From positions 1-64,000 of the forward strand of contig JAFRLW010000011.1 of assembly GCA_017431035.1 (NCBI GenBank): DNA of 64,000 nt, written 5' to 3'. The position numbers were made by a program, and so were the translations under genes. Each line of letters opens with the position of its first letter. Positions within the stretch are counted from its first letter, which is position 1. Source of the stretch: Clostridia bacterium (GTDB lineage: Bacteria > Bacillota > Clostridia > Oscillospirales > Acutalibacteraceae). Of the stretch, positions 9,963 through 18,836 are shown in pieces. The notes under the pieces are model-generated. The model worked only from the letters and a program-made list of their open reading frames with translations. It was not told the origin of the DNA and searched no databases.

Positions 9963-11341
9963 TGAAAATCTTTAATACACTCACACGTCAAAAAGATGAG
10001 TTTGTGCCTATAAAAGAGGGCGAGGTAAAAATCTACGCCTGCGGCCCTACCGTTTATAATTTTATACATATAGGCAACGCAAGACCCCTGTGTGTTTTTG
10101 ACGTTTTACGCAGATATTTCGAGTGGCGTGGATATAAAGTTACCTACGTTTCAAACTTTACCGATATAGATGATAAACTTATCCGTCGTGCAAACGAGGA
10201 AAAAACCACCGTTCCCGAAATTGCAAAACGCTATATTGAGGAGTTTTGGGTAGACGCAAAAGGGCTTAATGTTTTGCCCGCGACTATAAATCCCAAAGCA
10301 ACCGATAATATCGACAAAATAATTGAAATAATAGAAAAGTTAGTGGAAAAAGGCTATGCCTATACCGCCGGCGGTGACGTTTACTACCGTGCGAGAAAGT
10401 TCAGTGAATACGGAAAACTCTCTCACCAGCCGCTTGAAGACCTTGAGGCAGGCGCCAGAATAGAAACCGGCGATATCAAGGAAGACCCTATGGACTTTTG
10501 TCTGTGGAAAGGCGCTAAAGAGGGCGAACCGTTTTGGGAGTCGCCTTTTGGAAAAGGTCGCCCCGGTTGGCATATTGAATGTTCGGCTATGGCTTGTAGG
10601 TATCTCGGCGATACAATAGATATTCATTGTGGCGGACTTGACCTCATTTTCCCCCACCACGAGAACGAAATTGCTCAGTCCGAAGCGGCAAACGGCGTAG
10701 AGTTTGCGCACTATTGGATGCATAACGGATTTATCAACGTTGATAACCACAAAATGTCAAAATCGAAGGGCAACTTCTTCACCGTTCGTGACGTGGCGGA
10801 AAAATACGGCTATGAGCCTATAAGATATCTGATGATTTCGTCGCAGTACAGAGGACCTATCAACTATTCGATAGATATTATCGAACAGGGCAAAAACGCC
10901 CTTGACAGACTCTACACCTGCAGAGATAATATTGATTTTGCTCTGAAAAGCGCCGAAGAGGGCGGCATAGCGCCTGATTTTTGCAAGCAAAGAAAAGAGG
11001 AGTTTATTCTTGCTATGGATGACGACCTCAACACCGCCGACGCTTTGGCTGCCGTATTTAATCTTGTAAGAGATATAAACACCGAGATACAAAACGGCGC
11101 AAAGGCAGAAACATTAAAAGCGTGCGCCGATACGTTTGATGAGCTTACAGGCGTTCTCGGCCTTGTTTACAACCGCAAAACAGCGGCGCTTGACAGCGAG
11201 ATAGAAGAATTGATAGAAAAAAGAACGGCGGCAAGAAAAAATAAAGATTTCAAGACAGCCGACGAGATAAGAGATAAACTCAAAGAAATGGGAATTATCC
11301 TTGAAGATACACCGCAGGGCGTAAAATGGACGAGAGCATAA
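9962..11341 (+). CDS. cysS: Cysteinyl-tRNA synthetase
   Basis: Class I synthetase charging tRNA-Cys. The HIGH-type motif is HIGNARP, the KMSKS motif is KMSKSKGN, and zinc ligands include the first Cys in YACGPTVYN, the Cys in IECSAMACRYLG and histidines of FPHHENEIAQSE. Length is 459 aa, normal. The cysE-cysS pairing couples cysteine supply to tRNA charging. The end overlaps the following methyltransferase gene by 16 bases. Confidence 0.97.
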   Translation: MKIFNTLTRQKDEFVPIKEGEVKIYACGPTVYNFIHIGNARPLCVFDVLRRYFEWRGYKVTYVSNFTDIDDKLIRRANEEKTTVPEIAKRYIEEFWVDAKGLNVLPATINPKATDNIDKIIEIIEKLVEKGYAYTAGGDVYYRARKFSEYGKLSHQPLEDLEAGARIETGDIKEDPMDFCLWKGAKEGEPFWESPFGKGRPGWHIECSAMACRYLGDTIDIHCGGLDLIFPHHENEIAQSEAANGVEFAHYWMHNGFINVDNHKMSKSKGNFFTVRDVAEKYGYEPIRYLMISSQYRGPINYSIDIIEQGKNALDRLYTCRDNIDFALKSAEEGGIAPDFCKQRKEEFILAMDDDLNTADALAAVFNLVRDINTEIQNGAKAETLKACADTFDELTGVLGLVYNRKTAALDSEIEELIEKRTAARKNKDFKTADEIRDKLKEMGIILEDTPQGVKWTRA

Positions 11342-12060
11342 AGTTTGAACCGCTTGGAAACGGCGTTAAGGTTGCCGTTTCAAAACATCATACTTTCGGC
11401 ACCGATGCAATTCTCCTCGCAAACTTTTCAAACGCAAAAAACGGAGATAGCCTTATTGACCTCGGTACAGGGTGCGGAATAATCCCCTTTGTCATTATGA
11501 GGGATAAAAAACTCAAATCGGCAGTAGGGGTTGATATTTCAAAAGAAGCGGTGGATTTGGCAAATATCGGGGCAAGGGAAAACGGCTTTGAAAACTTTTC
11601 CGCTATTTGTTCAGATATAAACGAACTAAAGGGCAAGGTCGGTTTCGGCGCTAATACCCTTGTCACCTTTAACCCGCCGTATAAGGCTAAAGATGCCGGA
11701 CTTGAAAGCCGTGATATAACCGTGCGCACCGCCAGACACGAAACAGCGGGAAATATGGCTTCTTTTGTAGAGGTGGCGGCAAAACTTTTGCAAACGGGCG
11801 GCAGGCTTTGTATGTGTCAGCGCCCCGAGCGTGCGGCGGAACTTATAACCCTTATGGCAAAAAACAAGGTAGAGCCTAAACGTATGCGCCTGGTTTCAAA
11901 AAAAGTGGGCGAAAGACCCTGGCTTGTACTCCTAGAGGGCAAACGCTCGGCAAAAACCGGGCTTGTAATTGAGCCGACCCTTTATCTCTATGACGATAAG
12001 GGCGACTATACAGAAGATATGCTTAATATCTACGGAATATATAAAGAACAGTTTTTATAA
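11326..12060 (+). CDS. tRNA1(Val) adenine-37 N6-methyltransferase-like protein
   Basis: SAM-dependent methyltransferase of the TrmN6/YfiC (YabB) type. Motifs are the HHTFGTDAILLANF leader, the SAM-binding LIDLGTGCGIIP, and the base-flipping N-P-P-Y in VTFNPPYKAKDA. Length is 244 aa. It is followed by rsmI 17 bases downstream, the order seen in many Firmicutes, which supports the assignment. The exact tRNA target is inferred from the family. Confidence 0.88.
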   Translation: MDESIKFEPLGNGVKVAVSKHHTFGTDAILLANFSNAKNGDSLIDLGTGCGIIPFVIMRDKKLKSAVGVDISKEAVDLANIGARENGFENFSAICSDINELKGKVGFGANTLVTFNPPYKAKDAGLESRDITVRTARHETAGNMASFVEVAAKLLQTGGRLCMCQRPERAAELITLMAKNKVEPKRMRLVSKKVGERPWLVLLEGKRSAKTGLVIEPTLYLYDDKGDYTEDMLNIYGIYKEQFL

Positions 12061-12077
12061 ATTAGGACGGTGAAAAG

Positions 12078-12899
12078 GTGGCAGGAAAACTTTATGTTGT
12101 CGGCACGCCGATAGGCAATTTGGAGGACATTTCCGCAAGGGCAGTGAGAATACTCTCGGAAGTGGATTTTATTGCGGCGGAAGATACAAGGGTCACCCTT
12201 AAACTTCTAAATCATTTTAATATCAAAAAGCCTATGATTTCCTATTTTGAACATAACAAACTTTCAAAAGGTACGGTTATTATAGATAGGATAAAGAACG
12301 GGGAAACGGCGGCCATTGTGACCGACGCCGGTATGCCGGCTATTTCCGACCCCGGCGAAGACCTTGTGAGAGAGGCTATAAATTGCGGCGTTTGTATAGA
12401 GTCGGTACCCGGACCCTCCGCTCTTACGGCGGCGCTGTCCATTTCGGGTATGAAAAGCGAAAGGTTTTGCTTTGAAGGCTTTTTAAGCGCCGAAAAAAAA
12501 GAAAGAAAAAGCCGACTTACAAACCTTAAAGACGAAGAGAGAACAATGGTTTTTTATGAGGCGCCTCATAAACTCAAAAAAACCCTTGCCGATATGCTTG
12601 AACTCTTCGGCAACCGTGAGGTTTCGGTTGTAAAAGAGATAACAAAAACCCACGAAACAACACTAAAAACAACCCTTGATGAAGCGGTAAAGTATTACGC
12701 TGAAAACGAACCGAAAGGCGAATATGTAATAATCGTCCACGGCGCAAAAAAAGAAGTAGAAAAATACACTTTAAAAGAGGCGGTCTCCCTTTGTCTTGAA
12801 CTTATAAAAAAGGGAGAAAGCAAAACCGAAGCCGCAAAACAAATTGCACGGCTTACGGGAATAAAGAAAAGTGATATATATAAAGAAGTAGTAAAGTAG
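12078..12899 (+). CDS. rsmI: 16S rRNA C1402 2'-O-methyltransferase RsmI
   Basis: Tetrapyrrole-methylase-fold enzyme that methylates the ribose of C1402 in 16S rRNA. Signatures are VVGTPIGNLEDIS at the start, AAEDTRVTLKLLNHF, and TDAGMPAISDPGEDLV. Length is 273 aa, normal. The start is GTG, with AGGACGG at 12064-12070. It closes the run that began upstream; a 59-base spacer without an obvious terminator leads to the next gene. Confidence 0.95.
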   Translation: MAGKLYVVGTPIGNLEDISARAVRILSEVDFIAAEDTRVTLKLLNHFNIKKPMISYFEHNKLSKGTVIIDRIKNGETAAIVTDAGMPAISDPGEDLVREAINCGVCIESVPGPSALTAALSISGMKSERFCFEGFLSAEKKERKSRLTNLKDEERTMVFYEAPHKLKKTLADMLELFGNREVSVVKEITKTHETTLKTTLDEAVKYYAENEPKGEYVIIVHGAKKEVEKYTLKEAVSLCLELIKKGESKTEAAKQIARLTGIKKSDIYKEVVK

Positions 12900-12958
12900 A
12901 CTTATTGACCTTACCGACACTAAGTCTAGAAAAACAAACAGCAAAAGAAGGTTAAAAA

Positions 12959-14431
12959 ATGGGAAGATATGACGACGGTTTTGATAACAATTTGCCCTTT
13001 GATCAGGACAAAGCGGTGGATTATTACGAAATATATAAGGAATACCAAAGGGAAAACGAGAGCGGACGAGATATAAGAAGTCACTCAAAACGCCGTTCTG
13101 AAAATATTGATATAAACTCCTTTTCGGGCAAAAGAAGACCCACAGGAAAAAAAGGCGCCAAAAAAAGAACTAAGAAAAACAAGCGGAAAAAGATTATCAT
13201 CATCACCGCTTGTGTGCTTATTATTTTAGGGATACTTCTTTATTTTGCCTGGCCTTTCCTTAACTACAACTATAATAAACTCAAGGGCAACAATAAAGAT
13301 TTGGGCTTTAGCGACGTTATAAACGAAAAGGTTATAAACATAGGTCTTTTCGGACTTGATACACGAGAGGAAAATGAGTTCAAAGGCAGAAGCGATAGTA
13401 TAATGATACTCTCTATCAATACCGAGACTAAAAAGGTCAAGGTTATCTCCCTTATGCGTGATACTATAACCAGAATAGAATATAAGGGCGATGTTTTCTA
13501 TACAAAACTAAACAACGCCTATGCCTACGGCGGACCGGAACTTGCCATAAAAACCATTAACCAAACCTACGGACTTGATATTTCAAGATATGCAACCATA
13601 AACTTCTACGGAATGGTGGATATTATTGACGCCGTCGGCGGAATAGATGCCACTATCACCGAAGACGAACTCGCCTGGCACGGCAACGATAACCCCAACC
13701 TCAACGGTTGTATGGAAGAAATTTGTACCGGGCGTGGACTTGACGTTTCAAAATATCGTATCTACAACACCGGCAAAATGCACCTGAACGGTGTACAAGC
13801 CGTTGCTTATGCGAGGGTAAGACACGGACTGAGCATATTCGGAACAAATGACGATTACGGCAGGACCGACCGTCAGCGCTACGTTATGGAGCAACTGTTT
13901 ACCAAAGCGATAAACCTTAAAAAGAGCGATTATTATAAACTTGCAAAAGCCCTGCTTCCCTGTAGTGAAACTTCACTCACCTATAATGATATAGTGACTT
14001 TGGCGGTCAACGTTTTGCTTAAAGGCGCCAAGTTTGAGCAGTACCGTATACCGCAAATGGAATGGCTTATGCCTTTTAGTTATCCGGAATACGGTTCTTG
14101 CGTATACTTTGATAAAGACTACGCAAAGCGTGCCGTTCACGCAATAATTTATGACGATATAACTATGGAAGCCTTTGAGGAGGCAAACCCGATAGAAAAG
14201 AATGACTGGTTTGCCGCAATTTACGGCTCACCCTCTATAACTCCGGCACCCGACCTGCCAAGCGGCATTGAGGAAACGGTGGAAAGCGAAACTTATTCCT
14301 CTACTGAAACATCCGTCTATGAAAGCAGCAGCGAAACCTCCACCTATGAAGAAGGAACCGAAACAGGTACGGAGGAGAGCTCTGCCTCATCAAGTGGAAC
14401 AGAGAGTGAAACCTATAGTGAGGGCGAGTAG
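12959..14431 (+). CDS. LytR-CpsA-Psr family cell-wall ligase
   Basis: Membrane-anchored phosphotransferase of the LCP family, which links wall teichoic acid or other glycopolymers from lipid carriers to peptidoglycan. A lysine/arginine-rich cytoplasmic N-terminus (1-78) precedes one TM helix (about 79-101). The LCP domain follows with GRSDSIMILSI, the Arg of SLMRDT, and YARVRH-GRTDRQRYVMEQL. The last 60 residues are Ser/Thr/Glu-rich, a low-complexity extracellular tail. AGAAGG precedes the ATG. The final polymer is unknown. Confidence 0.92.
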   Translation: MGRYDDGFDNNLPFDQDKAVDYYEIYKEYQRENESGRDIRSHSKRRSENIDINSFSGKRRPTGKKGAKKRTKKNKRKKIIIITACVLIILGILLYFAWPFLNYNYNKLKGNNKDLGFSDVINEKVINIGLFGLDTREENEFKGRSDSIMILSINTETKKVKVISLMRDTITRIEYKGDVFYTKLNNAYAYGGPELAIKTINQTYGLDISRYATINFYGMVDIIDAVGGIDATITEDELAWHGNDNPNLNGCMEEICTGRGLDVSKYRIYNTGKMHLNGVQAVAYARVRHGLSIFGTNDDYGRTDRQRYVMEQLFTKAINLKKSDYYKLAKALLPCSETSLTYNDIVTLAVNVLLKGAKFEQYRIPQMEWLMPFSYPEYGSCVYFDKDYAKRAVHAIIYDDITMEAFEEANPIEKNDWFAAIYGSPSITPAPDLPSGIEETVESETYSSTETSVYESSSETSTYEEGTETGTEESSASSSGTESETYSEGE

Positions 14432-14445
14432 TTAGGAGTAGGAAA

Positions 14446-14622
14446 ATGACAAATCTTTGTGAAAACTGCGCCTACTATATGTATGACGAAGAGATAGAAG
14501 AATACTATTGCGACGTAAATCTTGATGAGGACGAAATGGCTCGTTTTTTAAGCGGAACGACAAGCGGTTGTCACTATTTCGATCCCTATGACGAGTATAA
14601 AATCGTAAGACGCCAAAACTGA
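14446..14622 (+). CDS. Small four-cysteine protein, DUF6472-like
   Basis: A 58-residue acidic protein with cysteines at 5, 8, 22 and 42 (CENC near the N-terminus, YYC, and SGCHYF) and a basic end YKIVRRQN. The layout matches small Clostridia proteins I recall as DUF6472; a metal or Fe-S site is plausible but unproven. A ribosome site (TTAGGAGTAGG) lies a few bases before the ATG. It sits 14 bases after the LCP gene and 17 before plsC, so it is co-transcribed. It is short and easily missed. Confidence 0.8.
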   Translation: MTNLCENCAYYMYDEEIEEYYCDVNLDEDEMARFLSGTTSGCHYFDPYDEYKIVRRQN

Positions 14623-14639
14623 CCTTTAAGGAGATAAAA

Positions 14640-15446
14640 ATGGTATACGCTTATATGACTTTGTCGGCGGTGCTGATAGTTGTTATTGATAGATTTCATC
14701 CTATATTCAAAAACGTTAACGGTATATGGATAGTACCCCTTTTGTTTATAGCCTTTATGGTGGGATTTATCCTTCTTCACGCCATAGTTTTTATCGGGTC
14801 GCTGATGTTTATAAACCCCGACAAACCCGTCAAGTGCGAAAGATATTATAAAGGTCTTGCAAAGGTTACTTTGCCGCTGGTGGCGTGGCTTCTTCGTATG
14901 AAGATAAAAGTATCAGGCGAGGAGTTGTTGCCCTATAACCGCCGTTTTGTCATAGTGGCAAATCATACAAGTATATTAGACCCCGTGATACTAATGGCGG
15001 CGTTTCCTCAGTGTGAGTTTGCTTTTCTTGCAAAAGAGGAAACAAGAAAAATGCCGGTTGTACCGCAGTTTATCGCCTCGCAAGGCGGCGCTTTTGTCGA
15101 TAGAGAAAACACCCGAAGCGGTGCAAAATCGCTTATTAAAATGATAAATCTTCTAAAGGACGACAAGGCGAGCGTAGGCATTTTTCCTGAGGGAACAAGA
15201 AGCAAAACGGGCGAACTTTTGCCCTTTAAGCCGGGCGCCGTCAGAGCGGCGGCAAAAGCCGGCGTACCCTTTACGGTTTGTACGATAAAAGGGGCGGCAA
15301 AGGTGTTCAAGCGTTTTCCGCTTAAATCCACAAAAATTAAACTCGATATTCTTAAAACCTTTTCGGCTGAAGAGGTGACAAACGGCGATAAAGATACCCT
15401 TGAAAATACCGCCAGGGAAATAATGCTTGAAAGTTTAGGACAATAA
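14640..15446 (+). CDS. plsC: 1-acyl-sn-glycerol-3-phosphate acyltransferase
   Basis: Converts lysophosphatidic acid to phosphatidic acid at the membrane. Two N-terminal hydrophobic segments (about 3-15 and 30-57) precede the catalytic H109-x4-D114 in ANHTSILDP and the FPEGTRS substrate motif at 182-188. Length is 268 aa. AAGGAG (14627-14632) precedes the ATG. The gene ends 14 bases before a strong terminator that closes the rightward run. Confidence 0.93.
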   Translation: MVYAYMTLSAVLIVVIDRFHPIFKNVNGIWIVPLLFIAFMVGFILLHAIVFIGSLMFINPDKPVKCERYYKGLAKVTLPLVAWLLRMKIKVSGEELLPYNRRFVIVANHTSILDPVILMAAFPQCEFAFLAKEETRKMPVVPQFIASQGGAFVDRENTRSGAKSLIKMINLLKDDKASVGIFPEGTRSKTGELLPFKPGAVRAAAKAGVPFTVCTIKGAAKVFKRFPLKSTKIKLDILKTFSAEEVTNGDKDTLENTAREIMLESLGQ

Positions 15447-15460
15447 AAACAAAATAATAA

Positions 15461-15490
15461 ACGGGCGATTTTTCGCCCGTTTTATGTTTT
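15461..15490 (+). terminator. Intrinsic terminator after plsC
   Basis: An 8-bp perfect stem ACGGGCGA / TCGCCCGT (15461-15468, 15473-15480) with a TTTT loop is followed by TTTATGTTTT. It lies between convergent genes. Confidence 0.9.
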
Positions 15491-15529
15491 GTAGGGGTCG
15501 ACGTTCACGGCAGCCCGTTTTTAGTGCAT

Positions 15530-16102
15530 TTATTTCAACTCATCAAGATTAAGGGAAAAACTATCCAAAAACTCGTCAATAAAAATATCCGCTGATTTAA
15601 GGTGCATATCTTTTATCGCCTTTTCGGTTTGGCGTTTTGCCGAAGAAAACTCGTGATTTCCCATATTTTCTTCCTCAATACATTTTATAAGCGCCGATAT
15701 TTTATCCGCCGCTTTGATTAGTTTTTTAGTTTTTTCGTCCAAGTTATAAAGCGGGATAAAATCATCCTGCAAATCGGGCGGCAACAAAGAAATAAGGTGT
15801 CCTTCCGCCGCCGCTTCTATCTGTTTATAGGCGGACTTTATGTCTTCGTTATAATATTTTATGGGTGTCGGCATATCGCCTGTGATTATCTCGCTTGTAT
15901 CGTGAAAAAGAGCGGCGGCACAAACATAGTTCGGGTCAAAGTTTCCGCAAAGGCGTTTGTTTTCAATAACGGCTAAAGCGTGCGCTATAAAACCGACCTC
16001 TAAACTGTGAACGCTCAGCGATTCTTCCTTTATATTTCTCATAAGTCCCCAGCGGTAAATATCTTTCATACGGGAAAGCATAGCATAAAAATGACTTTTC
16101 AT
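15530..16102 (-). CDS. YfbR-like HD-domain 5'-deoxynucleotidase
   Basis: HD-fold phosphohydrolase resembling E. coli YfbR, which removes phosphate from deoxynucleoside monophosphates. The opening LSRMKDIYRWGLMRN and EESLSVHSLEVGFIAHALA match the family, with metal ligands in the HS of VHS and in ALFHDTSE, and a further Asp in ITGD. Length is 190 aa, as in YfbR. GGAGGG precedes the ATG on the minus strand. It stands alone, divergent from yfhO. Confidence 0.85.
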   Translation of the reverse strand: MKSHFYAMLSRMKDIYRWGLMRNIKEESLSVHSLEVGFIAHALAVIENKRLCGNFDPNYVCAAALFHDTSEIITGDMPTPIKYYNEDIKSAYKQIEAAAEGHLISLLPPDLQDDFIPLYNLDEKTKKLIKAADKISALIKCIEEENMGNHEFSSAKRQTEKAIKDMHLKSADIFIDEFLDSFSLNLDELK

Positions 16103-16130
16103 TTTTTACCCTCCAAAAACATTCTCTATA

Positions 16131-16164
16131 TTGAATATTATATCTTATTTTGGTATAATATCAA
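16131..16164. promoter_or_regulatory. Overlapping divergent promoters for yfhO and yfbR-like genes
   Basis: Rightward: TTGAAT (16131-16136), 17 bases, then TGG-TATAAT (16154-16159). Leftward: TTGATA read on the minus strand (16159-16164), 16 bases, then TATAAT (16137-16142). The two core promoters occupy the same DNA, so polymerase binding should be mutually exclusive. Confidence 0.7.
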
Positions 16165-16193
16165 TAAGCAATTTAGTCGGGAGAAACTAAAGT

Positions 16194-18818
16194 ATGGCTG
16201 AAAGAAGTAAAAAACTCAACAACAGAAAAGATAATAAAGGAATGCTTTTATCGACATTTCTTATTGCGCTGCTTACGGCGGCTTGTTTGTTCGTGCCTTA
16301 TATACTTGACGGGCGCGGATATTTTATTTTTTACGGAGATTTCAACGTTCAGCAAATACCTTTTTATAAAATGTGTCATGCGGCGATAAAAAGCGGAGCT
16401 TATAAATGGAGTTTTACAACCGACCTCGGCGCAAACTTTATCGGCTCATATTCATTTTATCTGCTCGGCAGTCCGTTCTTTTGGTTGACAATACCTTTCC
16501 CGAATAATTTTGTGCCCTATCTTATGGGACCGCTACTTATTTTGAAGTTTGCCTGTGCGGCGGCGACGGGATATCTCTATATCCGCCGTTTCACAGTAAA
16601 CGCTTATTCTGCAAGGCTGGGCGGTCTTTTGTACGCTTTTTCGGGATTTTCGGTTTATAATATCTTCTTTAATCATTTTCACGAGGCGATAATAGTATTT
16701 CCGCTATTGCTTTTGTCTATAGAATTAAACCTCACCGAACACAAAAGGGGGCTTGTGGCGCTTGCCGTATGCCTTGCCGCCGTTACAAACTATTTCTTCT
16801 TTTTCGGTATGGCGGTATTCTGCGTGATATATTATTTTGTAAGGCTCTCGACGGGAATTACTTTCAGAATAAAAACATTTTTATCCCTTGCCTTTGAAGC
16901 AATACTCGGCGTTTTGATGTCGGCGGCGATGCTTTTGCCGGCAATAACCGCCATACTCGGCAACGAGAGAATAAGCCATATACTGCTCGGCTGGAGTGGA
17001 ATAGTTTACGGCAAAGAGCAAATATATCTTAATATAATAGAGTGCTTTTTCTTCCCGCCCGACCTGCCGGCTCGCCCCGTTTTCTTCCCAGGCGCCGAGG
17101 TCAAGTGGTCATCCCTTGGCGGATGGTTGCCCCTCTTTAGTATGACGGGTGTTATAACCGCCTTTTACGGACTAAAAAGGTCTTTTGTAAAGAGGATGAT
17201 AATAATATCCGCTTTTATGGCGCTAATTCCCATACTAAACAGCGCTTTCTATGCTTTTAACGGCAGTTATTATGCCAGATGGTTTTATATGCCCATCCTC
17301 ATTATGTGCCTAGCTACAGTGCTTGTTTTTGAAAGAGGAATTGACACCGTGCGAGGTTTCAGGTGGACTGCCGGTATAACACTCGCTTTTGCCCTTGTTA
17401 TCGGTCTTTTTCCGCAAAAAACAAATGAAGAAAAAATCATTTTCGGACTATTTACCGATAGCGACAGTATGGAATACATCTTTCGTTTTTGGGCGACGGT
17501 GGCAATCTCGGTCGGAAGTTTAATTCTGCTTAGAGTTTTAATGGCGATTTTCCTCAAAAACCGCAAGAGGTTTATACTTGTGTCAACGGCGGCGGTTTGT
17601 ATAGTAGCCGCAATATACGGCAATTTCTTTATAGCGCTCGGCAGACTGCACTCCTATGATATAAACAACGGTATGATAAATACGCTTTTAGAGGGGAAAC
17701 TAAACCTGGACGGCGATAAAGACACCTATAGAATTGACACCTATAAATGTGTAGATAATACGGCTATGTATATGGGATATAGCGGAATAAACGCTTTTCA
17801 CTCTATCGTTCCGCCCTCTATAATGGAGTTTTATAATTATATCGGTATAAAAAGGGATGTCGGCAGTCGCCCCGGCACCGATTATCCGGCGATAAGACCT
17901 CTGCTTTCGGTCAAATATTTGCTTGACCGCAAGGATGATGAGGATAATTTTGCCGAAACTACCGGCGAGAGTAAAATGCCCGGATATAAGTATATAAAGG
18001 ACGAAAACAATTTTGCCATTTACGAAAACCAAAACTATATAGGTTATGGCTTTTCACCCGATTATTATATGACTGAGGAGTTTTTGGAAAACTACAGCGG
18101 CAGTCAAAAAACAAGACTTATGCTAAAGGCTGTTTTGCTCACCAAAAAACAGGCAAAAAAATACTCGTCTTTGTTAGGCGACCTTGAAGAAGTGGCGACA
18201 AACGAGGCTGAAAAAGCCTACCTTTTGGCAAGCGGTCAGGAAACGGAAACCGTAACCGAGCAAGAGGGCAGAGAAAACGGAATAAATATGAGCCTTACTA
18301 ACGAGCAAATGGCAATAGACGCACAAAGGCTAAACAAAACTTCCGCCACATCTTTTAAGACCGATAAAAACGGTTTTACCGCTACGGTCAAAAGGGAAAA
18401 AGAGTCGCTTGTTGTTTTCACCGTTCCTTATGACGAGGGCTTTACCGCCTATATAAACGGAAAGAAAGCCCCGATAGAAAAGGTTGACGTCGGATTTATG
18501 GCGGTTTTGGTGCCGAAAGGGGAAAGCACAATAAGGTTCAGTTATGAAACGCCGGGTCTTAAAAAAGGTATTTATATAACAATTTCTTCTTTCACAATTC
18601 TTCTTTTATATGTTATAATTATGTGGGTAATAGATACAAAAAGAGAAAAGAAACTTATAGGCGAAAACACCACAGAAATAGTGATTGAAGATTATTATAA
18701 AGATAAAAAGGAAGAGGACAGTTCGTATTTCGGACTTGATAATATAAATAACATCTATGAAGAGCAGAACTTTGAAGGCGGATTTGACGTCGACAAAGGG
18801 CGGTTTATGGATGATTAA
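16194..18818 (+). CDS. YfhO-family membrane protein
   Basis: Large polytopic membrane protein (874 aa) of the YfhO family, GT-C-like proteins implicated in glycosylating lipoteichoic acid or other surface polymers in Firmicutes. Near the N-terminus are FIFYGDFNVQQIPFYKM and DLGANFIGSYSFYLLGSP, the conserved acidic extracytoplasmic loop. About a dozen TM helices follow, then an extracytoplasmic domain (about 480-790), a last TM and an acidic cytoplasmic tail. GGGAG lies before the ATG. It is probably co-transcribed with the dehydrogenase 18 bases downstream, though the functions look unrelated. Confidence 0.85.
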   Translation: MAERSKKLNNRKDNKGMLLSTFLIALLTAACLFVPYILDGRGYFIFYGDFNVQQIPFYKMCHAAIKSGAYKWSFTTDLGANFIGSYSFYLLGSPFFWLTIPFPNNFVPYLMGPLLILKFACAAATGYLYIRRFTVNAYSARLGGLLYAFSGFSVYNIFFNHFHEAIIVFPLLLLSIELNLTEHKRGLVALAVCLAAVTNYFFFFGMAVFCVIYYFVRLSTGITFRIKTFLSLAFEAILGVLMSAAMLLPAITAILGNERISHILLGWSGIVYGKEQIYLNIIECFFFPPDLPARPVFFPGAEVKWSSLGGWLPLFSMTGVITAFYGLKRSFVKRMIIISAFMALIPILNSAFYAFNGSYYARWFYMPILIMCLATVLVFERGIDTVRGFRWTAGITLAFALVIGLFPQKTNEEKIIFGLFTDSDSMEYIFRFWATVAISVGSLILLRVLMAIFLKNRKRFILVSTAAVCIVAAIYGNFFIALGRLHSYDINNGMINTLLEGKLNLDGDKDTYRIDTYKCVDNTAMYMGYSGINAFHSIVPPSIMEFYNYIGIKRDVGSRPGTDYPAIRPLLSVKYLLDRKDDEDNFAETTGESKMPGYKYIKDENNFAIYENQNYIGYGFSPDYYMTEEFLENYSGSQKTRLMLKAVLLTKKQAKKYSSLLGDLEEVATNEAEKAYLLASGQETETVTEQEGRENGINMSLTNEQMAIDAQRLNKTSATSFKTDKNGFTATVKREKESLVVFTVPYDEGFTAYINGKKAPIEKVDVGFMAVLVPKGESTIRFSYETPGLKKGIYITISSFTILLLYVIIMWVIDTKREKKLIGENTTEIVIEDYYKDKKEEDSSYFGLDNINNIYEEQNFEGGFDVDKGRFMDD

Positions 18819-18836
18819 AAATAGGAGGAAACTTTT

